DNA of 33,835 nucleotides from Candidatus Eiseniibacteriota bacterium (GCA_025351485.1 JANXVU010000163.1:1-33835); one strand, 5' to 3'; shown: positions 15,815-23,790, counted from the first letter of the stretch. Translations and numbers: made by a program. Notes: generated by a model not told the origin, from the sequence alone.

Positions 15815-16515
15815 CCGCCCAGGTACGCCTTGCGGACTTCCTCGTTGCTCGCTAGCCGGGAGGCCTCGTCCTCGAACTTCACCGTGCCGGTCTCCAGCAC
15901 ATAGCCGCGGTTGGCGGCCTTGAGCGCCAGGTGCGCGTTCTGCTCCACCAGCAACACGGTCATGCCGTCCTGGTTGATCTCGCGGATGGTCTTGAAGATC
16001 TCCCGCACCAGGATCGGCGCGAGCCCCAGCGAGGGCTCGTCCAGCAGCAGCAGCCGCGGGCGTGACATCAGCGCGCGCCCGATGGCCAGCATCTGCTGCT
16101 CGCCCCCCGAAAGCGTGCCGGCGCCCTGCTTCTCGCGCTCCCGCAGCCGCGGGAACAGGGTGAAGATGCGTTCCTGGTCGTCGTGCACCCCCCGGGAATC
16201 CTTCCGGAGATACGCCCCCAGTTCCAGGTTTTCGTGCACCGACATGTTGGCGAAGATCTGCCGGCCCTCGGGCGCGTGCGAGAGCCCCAGCTTGACGATG
16301 TCGTGCGGCTCCATTCCGCCGAGTTCCCGGCCCTCGAACTTCAGCGAACCGGCGCGCGGCTTGACCAGCCCGGAAATGGCGCGCAGCAGGGACGTCTTGC
16401 CGGCCCCGTTGGCGCCGATCAAGGTCACCACCTCGCCCTGCTCGACCCGCACCGAAACGCCTTTCAGCGCGTGCACCGCGCCGTAGTAGACGTCCAGCCC
16501 CCGGATCTCAAGCAC
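15811..16515 (-). CDS. livF: Branched-chain amino acid ABC transporter ATP-binding protein LivF
   Basis: 234 residues. It is one of the two ATPases that power import of branched-chain amino acids through LivHM. Walker A GANGAGKT at 34-41, Q-loop near 88, signature LSGGEQQ at 135-141, Walker B LLLLDE at 155-160, H-loop region VEQNAHLAL, all intact. The start is GTG at 16515, overlapping the end of livG by 8 nt. It is the last gene of the operon and converges on the VOC gene with overlapping stops. No terminator hairpin is visible between them. Confidence 0.95.
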   Translation of the reverse strand: MLEIRGLDVYYGAVHALKGVSVRVEQGEVVTLIGANGAGKTSLLRAISGLVKPRAGSLKFEGRELGGMEPHDIVKLGLSHAPEGRQIFANMSVHENLELGAYLRKDSRGVHDDQERIFTLFPRLREREKQGAGTLSGGEQQMLAIGRALMSRPRLLLLDEPSLGLAPILVREIFKTIREINQDGMTVLLVEQNAHLALKAANRGYVLETGTVKFEDEASRLASNEEVRKAYLGG

Positions 16516-17269
16516 TCTCGGCCCCCAGGTAGGCTTCGATCACCTTGGGATTGCTCCGGATCTCGGCGGGCAGCCCTTCGGCGATCTTCACGCCGTAGTC
16601 CAGCACCGCGATCCGCTCGCACACCCCCATCACCACCCGCATGTCGTGCTCGATCAGCAGAATGGTCAGCTTGAACTCGGTGCGGATGCGCCGGATCAGC
16701 GCCATCAGGTCCAGGCTCTCCTGGGGATTCATGCCCGCGGCCGGCTCGTCCAGGAGCAGAAGCCGCGGCCGGGTGGCCAGGGCGCGCGCGATCTCCAGGC
16801 GCCGCTGGTCGCCGTAGGGCAGCATGCGCGCCGGGGAATCCGCCAGGCGCGTCAGGTCGAGCAGCTCCAGCAGTTCGGCGGTGCGCCGGTGGATGGCATC
16901 CTCGTCGGCCCGCCACGCCGGCGTGCGCAGCACGGCGGACACCAGACCCGAACGGGTGTGCAGGAGCTGGCCGGTGTGGACGTTTTCCGCCACGCTGAGC
17001 GCGCCAAAGAGCCGGATGTTCTGAAAGGTGCGGGCTGCGCCACAGGCGGCGATCCGCGATGGTTTGAGCCCGTTCACCGCCTTGCCGGCCACCCGGATCA
17101 CGCCCGAGGTGGGGCGGTAGACGCCGGTGATCAGGTTGAACACGGTGGTCTTGCCCGCGCCGTTGGGGCCGATCAGGCCCGCCAGGTCGCCCTCTTCCAG
17201 CGAGAAGTTGAGCCCGTCCACCGCCTTCAGGCCGCCGAAGCGGATCCCGACATTCTCCAGCTCGAGCAT
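16508..17269 (-). CDS. livG: Branched-chain amino acid ABC transporter ATP-binding protein LivG
   Basis: 253 residues from the ATG at 17269, which lies 2 nt after the livM stop; the frame stays open further upstream only as an out-of-frame shadow of livM. Walker A GPNGAGKT at 34-41, the LivG-typical [11 protein letters not shown] (78-88) at the Q-loop, signature [15 protein letters not shown] (150-164), and Walker [14 protein letters not shown]. The signature reads LPYGDQ where most family members have LSYGQQ. The C-terminal [11 protein letters not shown]-like end ([15 protein letters not shown]) is diagnostic of LivG. Confidence 0.95.
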   Translation of the reverse strand: MLELENVGIRFGGLKAVDGLNFSLEEGDLAGLIGPNGAGKTTVFNLITGVYRPTSGVIRVAGKAVNGLKPSRIAACGAARTFQNIRLFGALSVAENVHTGQLLHTRSGLVSAVLRTPAWRADEDAIHRRTAELLELLDLTRLADSPARMLPYGDQRRLEIARALATRPRLLLLDEPAAGMNPQESLDLMALIRRIRTEFKLTILLIEHDMRVVMGVCERIAVLDYGVKIAEGLPAEIRSNPKVIEAYLGAESA

Positions 17270-17271
17270 CT

Positions 17272-18261
17272 TCACGGCTTGCCCGGGCCTTTCCGGGCCC
17301 ACGGCAGCCGCAATTCGGTAGAGCCGAACATGCCCTGCGGACGGGCCAGCATGAGCACGATCAGGAGCGCCGAGTAGAGCACCATGCGGTATCCCTGCGC
17401 GGCGCGGAGCGCCTCGGGCAGCACGGTCAGGAGCACCGCGGCCAGCACGCTTCCGGTAAGGCTGCCCATGCCGCCCAAGACCACCATCACCATGATCTCG
17501 ATGGACTTCATGAACTGGAAGCTGGACGGGTTGAGGTAGCCGGTGGTGTGCGCGAACAGCCCTCCCGCCAGCCCGGCGAAAAAGGCGCCCACCACGAAGG
17601 CGGTGACCTTGGTGCGGGTGGTGTCGATCCCCAGCGCCTCGGCCGCGACCTCGTCTTCCCGAACGGCCACGAACGCGCGTCCGCGCGGGGAATGGATCAT
17701 CCGGTAGATGATCAGCACCGACAGGAACGCGGTGCACGAGACGATGCTCAGCGAAGGCGTGGGCTCGGACGCGCCGGAGAGGAGCAGGCGCAGGATGGGA
17801 ATGTCGGTGAAGCCGCGCGCGCCGCCCACGGCGTCCACGTTCAGGATCAAGGTGCGGATGATCTCGCCGAACCCCAGCGTGACGATGGCCAGGTAGTCGC
17901 CCCGCAGCCGCAGCGATGGCAGGCCGACCAGGAGCCCCGCCAGCGCCGCCACCAGTCCGCCCGAGAGCAGCGACACCAGGAAGAGCCACGCCGGCACCCC
18001 GCCCAGCGCGTGCCCCGCGAACACCGCGATGGCCGCCGAGACGTAGCCCCCGAGGGCCATGAAGCCCGCGTGCCCGATGGAAAACTGGCCGGTGAAGCCG
18101 TTGACCAGGTTCAGGCTCGAAGCCAGGATCACGTTGATCCCGCAAAGCCACAGGATCTGGTAGACGTAGGGGTTGATCAGTCTGGGAGCGTAGAAGTCGG
18201 CGCCGAGGAGCGCCGCGAAGGCCAGTGCGGCCAGGATCGTGCCGGGAGTAAGTCGCTTCAT
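17272..18261 (-). CDS. livM: Branched-chain amino acid ABC transporter permease LivM
   Basis: 329 residues with about eight to ten hydrophobic helices. The family signature [20 protein letters not shown] lies at 50-69, and the cytoplasmic loop that contacts the ATPase contains [19 protein letters not shown] final conserved block [13 protein letters not shown] precedes the last helices. It forms the inner membrane channel with LivH. GGAGGGCGGCG precedes the ATG at 18261. It is 25 nt downstream of livH and 2 nt upstream of livG. Confidence 0.94.
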   Translation of the reverse strand: MKRLTPGTILAALAFAALLGADFYAPRLINPYVYQILWLCGINVILASSLNLVNGFTGQFSIGHAGFMALGGYVSAAIAVFAGHALGGVPAWLFLVSLLSGGLVAALAGLLVGLPSLRLRGDYLAIVTLGFGEIIRTLILNVDAVGGARGFTDIPILRLLLSGASEPTPSLSIVSCTAFLSVLIIYRMIHSPRGRAFVAVREDEVAAEALGIDTTRTKVTAFVVGAFFAGLAGGLFAHTTGYLNPSSFQFMKSIEIMVMVVLGGMGSLTGSVLAAVLLTVLPEALRAAQGYRMVLYSALLIVLMLARPQGMFGSTELRLPWARKGPGKP

Positions 18262-18286
18262 CGCCGCCCTCCGCCTTCCCGTGCGC

Positions 18287-19369
18287 CTAGACCTTCTCGG
18301 CGACGTGCGTCCCGAGAAGCCCGGCCGGACGCACCAGCAGGATCAGGATGAGGAGCGCGAAGGCGATGGCGTCGCGGTACGTGGAGGACACGTAGGCCAC
18401 CACGAGCGTCTCGGAAATCCCCATGATCAGACCGCCCAGCACGGCGCCGGGAATGTTCCCGATCCCGCCCAGCACCGCGGCTACGAAGGCCTTGAGCCCC
18501 GGCATGATTCCCATGAGCGGGTCGATCTTGGGATTGGCCAGTCCCACCAGGATACCCGCCGCGGCGGCCAGCATGGAGCCGCCCACGAAGGTCAGGCTGA
18601 TGATGTGGTCGGTGGGGATGCCCATCAGGCTGGCCGCGTCCCGGTTGAACGAGACGGCGCGCATGGCCTTGCCGGCCCGGGTGTGCATGACCAGGAAGCG
18701 CAGCGCGAACATCAGGAACAGCGCCACGCCCAGGACGATCAGGAGCGAAGAGTTCACCATGATCCCGCCCAGGTTGAGCTCGCGCGAAGGCAGGATCTGC
18801 GGAAAGAACTTGGGATCGGCGCCAAACACCAGCAGGCCGCCGTTTTCCATCAGCAGGGAAACCCCGATGGCGGTGATGAGCGCGGTCAGCCGGGAGGTGG
18901 AAGGCGCATGGCGCTTATTCCGCTCCAGGAACACCCCGCCGATTCCTCCGGCCACGAAGCCCGCGGCGCCAAAGAGCACCGCCGCGCCCCCGGCAAGATG
19001 CAGCGCCGCGCCGTTGAAGGCGGCGAAGATCGCCGTGCCGATGATCATGTACGCCACCGTCCGCGAGCCCTTGCGGAGCTCGCGGTAGGCCCCGCGCTCG
19101 ATCAGGAAGCCCAGCAGGCCGGCCGCCGCCATGCTGCAGGCGAAGACCAGGATGGTGCCCATCACGCCCGGCCGCTGGTCCACGTGGAAGAGCCGGGCGG
19201 CGTAATAGCCCATGAAGGCGCCGAACATGTACACGTCGCCGTGCGCGAAGTTGATCAGGCGCAGGATGCCGTAGACCATGGTGTAGCCCAGCGCGATCAG
19301 GGCGTAGATGGAACCCCAGACCACTCCGTTGAGGAGCTGCTGGATGAAGGTCTGGAGATGGGCGTCCAT
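18287..19369 (-). CDS. livH: Branched-chain amino acid ABC transporter permease LivH, with an internal insertion
   Basis: 360 residues, about 50 longer than E. coli LivH. The conserved start GSIYALIALGYTMVYGILRLINFAHGDVYM (19-48) and the loop RAVSFNRDAASLMGIPTDHIIS identify it. Between IERGAYRELR (90-99) and LTALITAIGVSL (161-172), where E. coli LivH has only a few residues, there are about 57 extra residues (101-157). They form two more hydrophobic stretches ending in GGVFLERNKRH. The insertion is in frame and codon use looks normal, so it is not a sequencing artefact. Its effect on topology is unknown. Together with LivM it forms the transport path. Confidence 0.93.
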   Translation of the reverse strand: MDAHLQTFIQQLLNGVVWGSIYALIALGYTMVYGILRLINFAHGDVYMFGAFMGYYAARLFHVDQRPGVMGTILVFACSMAAAGLLGFLIERGAYRELRKGSRTVAYMIIGTAIFAAFNGAALHLAGGAAVLFGAAGFVAGGIGGVFLERNKRHAPSTSRLTALITAIGVSLLMENGGLLVFGADPKFFPQILPSRELNLGGIMVNSSLLIVLGVALFLMFALRFLVMHTRAGKAMRAVSFNRDAASLMGIPTDHIISLTFVGGSMLAAAAGILVGLANPKIDPLMGIMPGLKAFVAAVLGGIGNIPGAVLGGLIMGISETLVVAYVSSTYRDAIAFALLILILLVRPAGLLGTHVAEKV

Positions 19370-19387
19370 GCCGGGCGGCCCCCGCCC

Positions 19388-20611
19388 CTAGGGCTGGATG
19401 GAGGTGGCGAAGGAGAAGGCGCTGTCCTTGATCTTGAGCACCACCGCCGACTTCACCGCGTTGCGGTCGGCGTCCAGGCTGATCTTGCCGGTCACACCGG
19501 CGAAGTCCTTCGTGGCGGCGATCAGGTCGCGCAGCTTCTTCTGGGCGGCCTTGCGGGCGTCGCGGTTCACGGGCGTGGCGTTGCCCTGGAGCGCCTTGAA
19601 GCCCTCCGGGTCCTGCTTCGCGAGCTCGGTGAGGCAGCTCATGAGGAGCTTGGCCGAGTCGTAACCCAGCGCGGCCAGCGCGTCCGGCTTCTTGCCCCAC
19701 TTGGCCTCGTAGCCCTTCACGAAGTTCTGCACCAGCGGGTCGGGGTTGTCCATGGACTGGTGGGTGCTGAAGTAGCAGCCGTCCAGGGCCTTGCCGCCGA
19801 TCTCGGTGAGCTTGGAGCTTTCCCACCCGTCGGTGCCGAAGAGCGGCGCGGTGATCCCCTGCTCGCGCGCCTGCCGGGCGATCAGGCCCACTTCGGTGTA
19901 GTAGGCGGGGATGAAGATGCCGTCGGGGTTGGTGGCCTTGATCGAGGTGAGCTGGGCGCGGAAGTCCTGGTCGTCCTTGCTGAAGGTCTGGATCACGGCG
20001 ATCTTCCCGCCGGCGGCCGCGAACGACTTTGCGAACACGTCGGTCAGGCCCACGCTGTAGTCGCTCTTGAGGTCCTTGAGGATGGCCACGTTCGAAAGCT
20101 TCAGGTTCTCGCGGGCGAACTTGGCCATCACGTTGCCCTGGAACGGATCGATGAAGCACACCCGGAAAATGAAGTCCCCGACCTTGGTGACCCGCTCGTT
20201 GGTGGAGCTGGGGCTGATCATGGGAACGCCCGCCCGCTGGCACACCGGACCGCCGGCCAAGCTGTTGGAGCTCGCCACCTCGCCCAGCACCGAGATCACG
20301 CCGTCCTGGTTCACCAGCTTCTGGACCGCGGTCTGGGCCTCCTCGGCCTTGCTCTGGTCGTCGTACTTGGTGACTTCCACGGGGATCCCCGCGATGCCGC
20401 CGGCGGCGTTCTGCTCGTCCACCGCCTGCTGGATGCCCTCGTGGGTCGAGATGCCGAAATTGGCCTGGCCGCCGGTCATGGATCCGTACTCGCCGACCTT
20501 CAATACGGCCTTGCCGCCCCCCTGGCAACCGGCGAGGGCCATCACTCCAAGGGTCGCCACCAGGATCGATGCGGCGACCGTCCTGACGCGGAATTCACGC
20601 GAAAAGATCAT
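19388..20611 (-). CDS. livK: Branched-chain amino acid ABC transporter substrate-binding lipoprotein
   Basis: 407 residues from the ATG at 20611, chosen for the GGAGGAAATCC in front of it; upstream in-frame codons lie within the promoter. A lipoprotein signal ends in the lipobox LAGC (C29). The mature protein is a type I periplasmic binding protein (Peripla_BP_6): VGEYGSMTGGQANFGISTHEGIQQAVDEQNAAGG, then GVISVLGEVASSNSLA and MISPSSTNERVT, and the hinge-crossing PDGIFIPAYYTEVG. It captures the amino acid and presents it to LivHM. The true ligand may be a branched-chain or another hydrophobic amino acid. It is first in the operon, 18 nt before livH, behind a clear promoter. Confidence 0.93.
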   Translation of the reverse strand: MIFSREFRVRTVAASILVATLGVMALAGCQGGGKAVLKVGEYGSMTGGQANFGISTHEGIQQAVDEQNAAGGIAGIPVEVTKYDDQSKAEEAQTAVQKLVNQDGVISVLGEVASSNSLAGGPVCQRAGVPMISPSSTNERVTKVGDFIFRVCFIDPFQGNVMAKFARENLKLSNVAILKDLKSDYSVGLTDVFAKSFAAAGGKIAVIQTFSKDDQDFRAQLTSIKATNPDGIFIPAYYTEVGLIARQAREQGITAPLFGTDGWESSKLTEIGGKALDGCYFSTHQSMDNPDPLVQNFVKGYEAKWGKKPDALAALGYDSAKLLMSCLTELAKQDPEGFKALQGNATPVNRDARKAAQKKLRDLIAATKDFAGVTGKISLDADRNAVKSAVVLKIKDSAFSFATSIQP

Positions 20612-20643
20612 GGATTTCCTCCGTTTGTGAGAGCGTTCGAGGC

Positions 20644-20672
20644 AGATTACCAACGCCCTCCGGGAGCGTCAA
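20644..20672 (-). promoter_or_regulatory. Sigma-70-type promoter of the liv operon
   Basis: On the minus strand TTGACG (20672-20667), a 17-bp spacer and TAATCT (20649-20644). The predicted start is near 20637, giving a short 25-nt leader that includes the GGAGG of livK. It lies just downstream of the terminator of the selenoprotein gene, so the liv operon is an independent unit. Confidence 0.75.
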
Positions 20673-20684
20673 GGCATTGTTTGG

Positions 20685-20719
20685 CAAAGAAATGCGGCGT
20701 CCCCACCGGGAACGCCGCA
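20685..20719 (-). terminator. Intrinsic terminator of the selenoprotein gene
   Basis: Perfect 8-bp arms TGCGGCGT and ACGCCGCA (20693-20700 and 20712-20719), with a further CCC/GGG pairing across a 1-nt mismatch inside. The minus-strand transcript continues with UUUCUUUG. It lies 31 nt after the TAG at 20750-20752, which supports the downstream stop, rather than the UGA at 20945, as the real end of the gene. Confidence 0.75.
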
Positions 20720-20749
20720 GGTATCGATGTCGGGCTCGAAGGGCAGACC

Positions 20750-20977
20750 CTAGGCCCTGGATCGAAGCGCCGCCAGGATCTCTTCTTCGGTCGGAAACCG
20801 CTTTTCCCTGGTCTTGGAAAAGAGGAGCTGGTCATCGGCGAAGACATCGAAGATTCCGTTGTGGCCACCGGAGAGGGTGACCTGGGAACCGGGGAATTCC
20901 TGCTTCAGGGCGGCCTCCAAACTGGAAGCCCGGGGCAGGTAGTTTCACATCGTGCAGTAGTTGATCAGCACCTTCAC
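20750..20977 (-). CDS. SelW/Rdx-family selenoprotein with in-frame UGA (Sec11)
   Basis: 75 codons from GTG at 20977 (GGGAGGAC lies 3 nt upstream) to TAG at 20750-20752, with one in-frame TGA at 20945-20947. Reading that codon as selenocysteine gives VKVLINYCTM-U-NYLPRASSLEAALKQEFP, then GGHNGIFDVFADDQLLFSKT and RFPTEEEILAAL. This is the complete Rdx (SelW/SelT/SelH) thioredoxin-like pattern: beta strand, CxxU redox motif (C8, U11), RA-x-x-L helix, G-x-F-x-V strand, and the SK-x-x-x-x-RFP end. Family members are small cytoplasmic thiol/selenol oxidoreductases of uncertain partner. Coding similarity continues undisturbed on both sides of the UGA, a SECIS-like hairpin follows it, a terminator follows the TAG, and selA is in the same window. 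Conventional gene calling would stop at the UGA and miss it. It lies 98 nt after the secreted protein gene, probably last in that operon. Confidence 0.92.
20899..20944 (-). promoter_or_regulatory. Bacterial SECIS-like hairpin directly downstream of the Sec UGA
   Basis: Counting from the base after UGA, nt 6-10 (CCUGC) pair with 42-46 (GCAGG), 14-17 (GGGC) with 34-37 (GCCC), and 18-22 (UUCCA) with 26-30 (UGGAG, including one U-G pair). The apical loop is GUU at 23-25, with a 3-nt bulge on the 3' side. The loop starts with G and lies 22 nt from the UGA, matching the known bacterial SECIS rules (small apical loop, G in the first two positions, about 16-37 nt from UGA). This is where SelB would bind. 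Folding was done by eye. Confidence 0.7.
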
Positions 20978-21034
20978 GGGGTCCTCCCGGCTCGGCGCGG
21001 GCCCCATGCCCACGCTTGAAAGCATCATTCCAGA

Positions 21035-21063
21035 CCGGGACGCCGCCCGCAAGTGCGTCCCGG
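21035..21063 (-). other. Hairpin between the secreted protein gene and the selenoprotein gene
   Basis: Perfect 9-bp arms CCGGGACGC and GCGTCCCGG with an 11-nt loop. No U-tract follows on either strand, so it is a poor intrinsic terminator. It may stabilise or separate the two parts of the transcript. A weak promoter-like pair (TTGCGG, 17 bp, AATGAT) overlaps its 3' side on the minus strand and could give the selenoprotein gene separate expression. Confidence 0.4.
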
Positions 21064-21075
21064 GACCTATCCGGC

Positions 21076-22068
21076 CTAGCGGCCCCGCTGTGCGGGCGGA
21101 TGGAAGATTTCCTCCGGAAGCGAGGCCTCCAGGGCGGGATCCAGCTTCCGATACACGCGCACCACCCCGCTGCGGTCCTCGCTGAAGTCGGGCATGTTGT
21201 CGGTCGCGAGCCGGTAGAACGTCTGGGTCCGCGCCACCTCGAGTCCCCCGACCTTCACGAAGTCGTCCAGCCAGCTGCACCACTGGAAGCTCTTCATGCC
21301 CGCCTCCTTGATGGTGAAGTTGCAGCCGCGGAAGCGCCCGGTCTTGCGCTCGAAGAATGCGAAGAACTCGTCCCCGGGATGGGCGCTGTCGCCCTCGCTG
21401 ATATAGACCACGTCGAAGAAGACCGTGCCCCGGGAAGGGTTCACCTTTTTGTCGGGCTCACGATTGATTTTGATCCTCATGCCCGTGGGCATCTCGCGGT
21501 CGAGCCCTACCGAACCGGCGTAGCGCGGGTGCATGCGGGGATCGAGGAAACGGAAAGGCAGCTCGATCCAGAACGGGACCCACCTGGACTGGAAACGCCC
21601 GACCGCCGAATCCTGCGGGGTGAGCGAGAGCCCCCCCCCCCTCCATCCCCAGCCGCGGTTTCCATCGTACCCCACCATGGTGCCGCCCGGGGCCTCTTCC
21701 ACGTAGCGATCGGCTCCGTGCAGCCGGAACCGCACGCGGGTGGTGTCGGAGCGGAAGGGCTCGCCGGCCTTGTAGTCGGAAGTGATCATCCGGAACGAGA
21801 CCCCCCGCGCCGCCTCGTAGGCCTGGGCCCCTCCGGCAGCGCGCACCGCGCGCAGCAGCACGCGCCTGGCTTCTCCCGCCGGATCGCCGACTGAACCGGC
21901 CTGGGACTCGATGCTGTCCTGCCCGGCGGGGCGAATCACGCCCCGGGCGGCAGCGGACGGTTTGCGGGCCGTCCTGGCCCGGGCGGCATGTCCGGAGGCC
22001 GGCACGGCGGCGATGACAAAGAATTGGAACGCCGCCGCCAGGACCGCGACTCGCATGGGGGTTCTCAT
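21076..22068 (-). CDS. Secreted protein of unknown function (possibly LolA/lipoprotein-sorting-like fold)
   Basis: 330 residues with a signal peptide (1-28, ending VPASGHA). After an Ala/Arg-rich linker the mature domain starts AGGAQAYEAARGVSFRMIT and continues with alternating beta-strand-like segments: DTTRVRFRLHGADRYVEE, GGTMVGYDGNRGWGW, RGTVFFDVVYISEGDS, FFAFFERKTGRFRGCNF. The pattern of a G-G-x-x-A start followed by strands carrying DG and Y-x-x-D blocks recalls LolA/LppX-type periplasmic proteins, but the match is weak and no lipid-binding residues can be named. It overlaps the upstream hydrolase stop by ATGA. An 11-G run inside the coding strand (21631-21641) encodes R-GGG and may be slippage prone. 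Confidence 0.75.
   Translation of the reverse strand: MRTPMRVAVLAAAFQFFVIAAVPASGHAARARTARKPSAAARGVIRPAGQDSIESQAGSVGDPAGEARRVLLRAVRAAGGAQAYEAARGVSFRMITSDYKAGEPFRSDTTRVRFRLHGADRYVEEAPGGTMVGYDGNRGWGWRGGGLSLTPQDSAVGRFQSRWVPFWIELPFRFLDPRMHPRYAGSVGLDREMPTGMRIKINREPDKKVNPSRGTVFFDVVYISEGDSAHPGDEFFAFFERKTGRFRGCNFTIKEAGMKSFQWCSWLDDFVKVGGLEVARTQTFYRLATDNMPDFSEDRSGVVRVYRKLDPALEASLPEEIFHPPAQRGR
21631..21641. repeat. 11-bp mononucleotide C/G tract inside a coding region
   Basis: Eleven consecutive C on the plus strand (G on the coding strand) within the secreted protein gene, around residues 143-146 (W-R-G-G-G-L). The reading frame is intact at this length. Tracts of this size slip during replication in several bacteria; they are also prone to sequencing and assembly error. 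Confidence 0.9.
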
Positions 22069-22718
22069 TCCTTCCTTTCACGGGCCATGGCCCATTCGGC
22101 GGCCTCGCGCACCGCGGCTTTAAGCTCGGGCAATTGGCGGTCAAAAAAATGGGCGGCGCCCGGCACATCGATCCGAAGCTTGGGCGCTGCCCAGCGCGGG
22201 AACTCGGCGGCCAGCCGCTCCGCGGGACAGGTGATGTCGGCCGTGCCCTGCACCACCGCCTTGGGCTTGGCGCACGCGGGCAGATCCGGGTAATCGTAGC
22301 CGCTGATCGGCGGAGCGACCACCACCATGGCCTCGACCCGCCCGTCCAGCGGGCCCACCTTCAGGGTCATCGCGGCCCCGAAGGAAAATCCGCACAGCAG
22401 AATGGGCAGCGGGCCGAAGCGGCCGGCCAGGAACTCCATCGCCGCCCCCGCGTCCTGCTGCTCCCCGCGCCCCTCGTCATGCGTCCCGTGGCTGTGGTTG
22501 ACCCCGCGGAAATTGAACCGCAAGACCGGCAGCCCGAGTTCCGCCAGCGCCTCGCTGCTCCGGTACACCACCTTGTTGTGCATGGTGCCGCCGTAGAGCG
22601 GGTGCGGGTGGCAGAACACCGCCATCCGCGCGGGCGACAGGTCGGGGTCATGGTGCAACATGCCCTCAAGGACTCCCGCGGGACCTGGCATTTCCACGGG
22701 CGTCAGTCGCGCCGGCAA
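22065..22718 (-). CDS. Alpha/beta hydrolase of the short CocE/dienelactone hydrolase-like group
   Basis: 217 residues. The N-terminal motif CHPHPLYGGTMHNKVVY (36-52) is typical of a widespread cytoplasmic hydrolase family of unknown substrate (COG2945-like). Catalytic triad candidates are S112 in the nucleophile elbow GFSFGA, D161 (GTADITCP) and H190 (GAAHFF). There is no signal peptide. The start is TTG at 22718, supported by AAGGA 5-6 nt upstream; it begins 1 nt after the TGA of the propeller gene, so the two are coupled. The first downstream ATG (22691) would remove a strand of the fold. Substrate unknown. Confidence 0.88.
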   Translation of the reverse strand: MPARLTPVEMPGPAGVLEGMLHHDPDLSPARMAVFCHPHPLYGGTMHNKVVYRSSEALAELGLPVLRFNFRGVNHSHGTHDEGRGEQQDAGAAMEFLAGRFGPLPILLCGFSFGAAMTLKVGPLDGRVEAMVVVAPPISGYDYPDLPACAKPKAVVQGTADITCPAERLAAEFPRWAAPKLRIDVPGAAHFFDRQLPELKAAVREAAEWAMARERKE

Positions 22719-22719
22719 G

Positions 22720-23790
22720 TCATTCCTTCCAGTCGGCGATGAAGATGTTGGTCTCGTGCGGCCTGGAACCGCGACGGTTGCTGGCCCACGCCAATTTCTT
22801 GCCGTCCGGCGAGAACATCGGGAACGCGTCGAAGTCGGGGCAATAGGTCAGGCGCTCCTGCGCGGTGCCGTCGTCGTGGATCAGGTACAGGTCGAAGTCC
22901 CGGCCCTTGGGATCGGCCATGTTGGACGAGAACACGATGCGCTTTCCGTCCGGATGAAAGAACGGGGCGAAGTTCGCGGCGCCGTTGTGGGTGACCTGGC
23001 GCATGTTCCCGCCGTCGGCGTCGCACACGAAGATCTCCATCTGCGAGGGGCGCACCAGGCCCTGGGCCAGCAGGCCCTTGTATTCCAGAGCCTCTCCCGA
23101 AGTGGTGTCGGCGTAGTGGTGGGCCCGAAACACGATGCGGCGCCCGTCCGGGGAGAAGAACCCGCCCCCGTCGTAGCCCAGCTGCCGGGTGATCCTTTTC
23201 ACGTTCGAGCCATCGGGGGCCATGGTGTAGAGGTCCAGGTCGCCGTCGCAGTCGCTGGTGAACAGGATGGTCTTGCCGTCCGGGGAATAGACGCACTCGG
23301 CGTTGTAGCCCGGGGGTCCGAAGATCATTTTCAGGTCCGATCCGTCGGGCCGGGCAGAGTAGATCTTGAAGGTGTTGTGCACGGCCCACACGTACCCGTG
23401 CGAATAGTCCGGCCGCGGCGGGCAGGTATCGGCGCCTTCGAACGTGGAGGCGTAAATCAGCCGCCGGCCGTCCGGCGAAAGGAACGAGCAGGTGCAGCGG
23501 CCGCGGCCGTTGCTGACCCGGGTCACCGCGGAGCCGTCCGCGTTCATGGTGTAGATCTGGTCGCAGTCCCAACCTTCGCGGGTGCTCTGGAACGAGAACC
23601 GGCTTCCATCCGCCGAGTAATAGGCCTCGGCGTTCTGTCCACCAAAGGTGATCTGGCGCACGTGGGCGAAGTGCTTTTCGCCCGGGAAGAGCAGCGCCGT
23701 GTCGGGCGCCGCCGGTTCGGCGGCCCGCGATGCCCCGGAGGTCAACAGAATCAGGGCCGGCAGCAAGGAAAGGATCGGGTAGCGTCGCAT
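22720..23790 (-). CDS. Secreted TolB-like PD40 beta-propeller protein
   Basis: 356 residues. A signal peptide covers 1-23 (LLPALILLTSGASRA). The rest is a propeller of six PD40/WD40-like blades, each with an SPDG-type turn: YYSADGSRFSF, FLSPDGRRLIY, VYSPDGKTILF, FFSPDGRRIVF, FFHPDGKRIVF, MFSPDGKKLAW. Such proteins resemble the TolB C-terminal domain and usually mediate protein contacts in the periplasm; there is no TolB N-terminal domain and no tol-pal genes here, so it is not TolB itself. Several cysteines (CDQ, CTC, CPP, CVY, CDGD) suggest disulfides. GGAGGAAC precedes the ATG. Confidence 0.88.
   Translation of the reverse strand: MRRYPILSLLPALILLTSGASRAAEPAAPDTALLFPGEKHFAHVRQITFGGQNAEAYYSADGSRFSFQSTREGWDCDQIYTMNADGSAVTRVSNGRGRCTCSFLSPDGRRLIYASTFEGADTCPPRPDYSHGYVWAVHNTFKIYSARPDGSDLKMIFGPPGYNAECVYSPDGKTILFTSDCDGDLDLYTMAPDGSNVKRITRQLGYDGGGFFSPDGRRIVFRAHHYADTTSGEALEYKGLLAQGLVRPSQMEIFVCDADGGNMRQVTHNGAANFAPFFHPDGKRIVFSSNMADPKGRDFDLYLIHDDGTAQERLTYCPDFDAFPMFSPDGKKLAWASNRRGSRPHETNIFIADWKE

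Noticed and set aside
17270-18151. Upstream extension of the livG frame
   Set aside because: It overlaps livM out of frame; LivG homology starts at [13 protein letters not shown] at 17269.
18239-21019. Plus-strand 926-codon frame across livH, livK and the selenoprotein
   Set aside because: Antisense to three genes with clear family motifs; low-complexity translation.
20945-21283. 112-codon minus-strand frame ending at the UGA
   Set aside because: Most of it overlaps the secreted protein gene out of frame. Only its last dozen codons (VKVLINYCTM) are real, being the start of the selenoprotein read from GTG at 20977.
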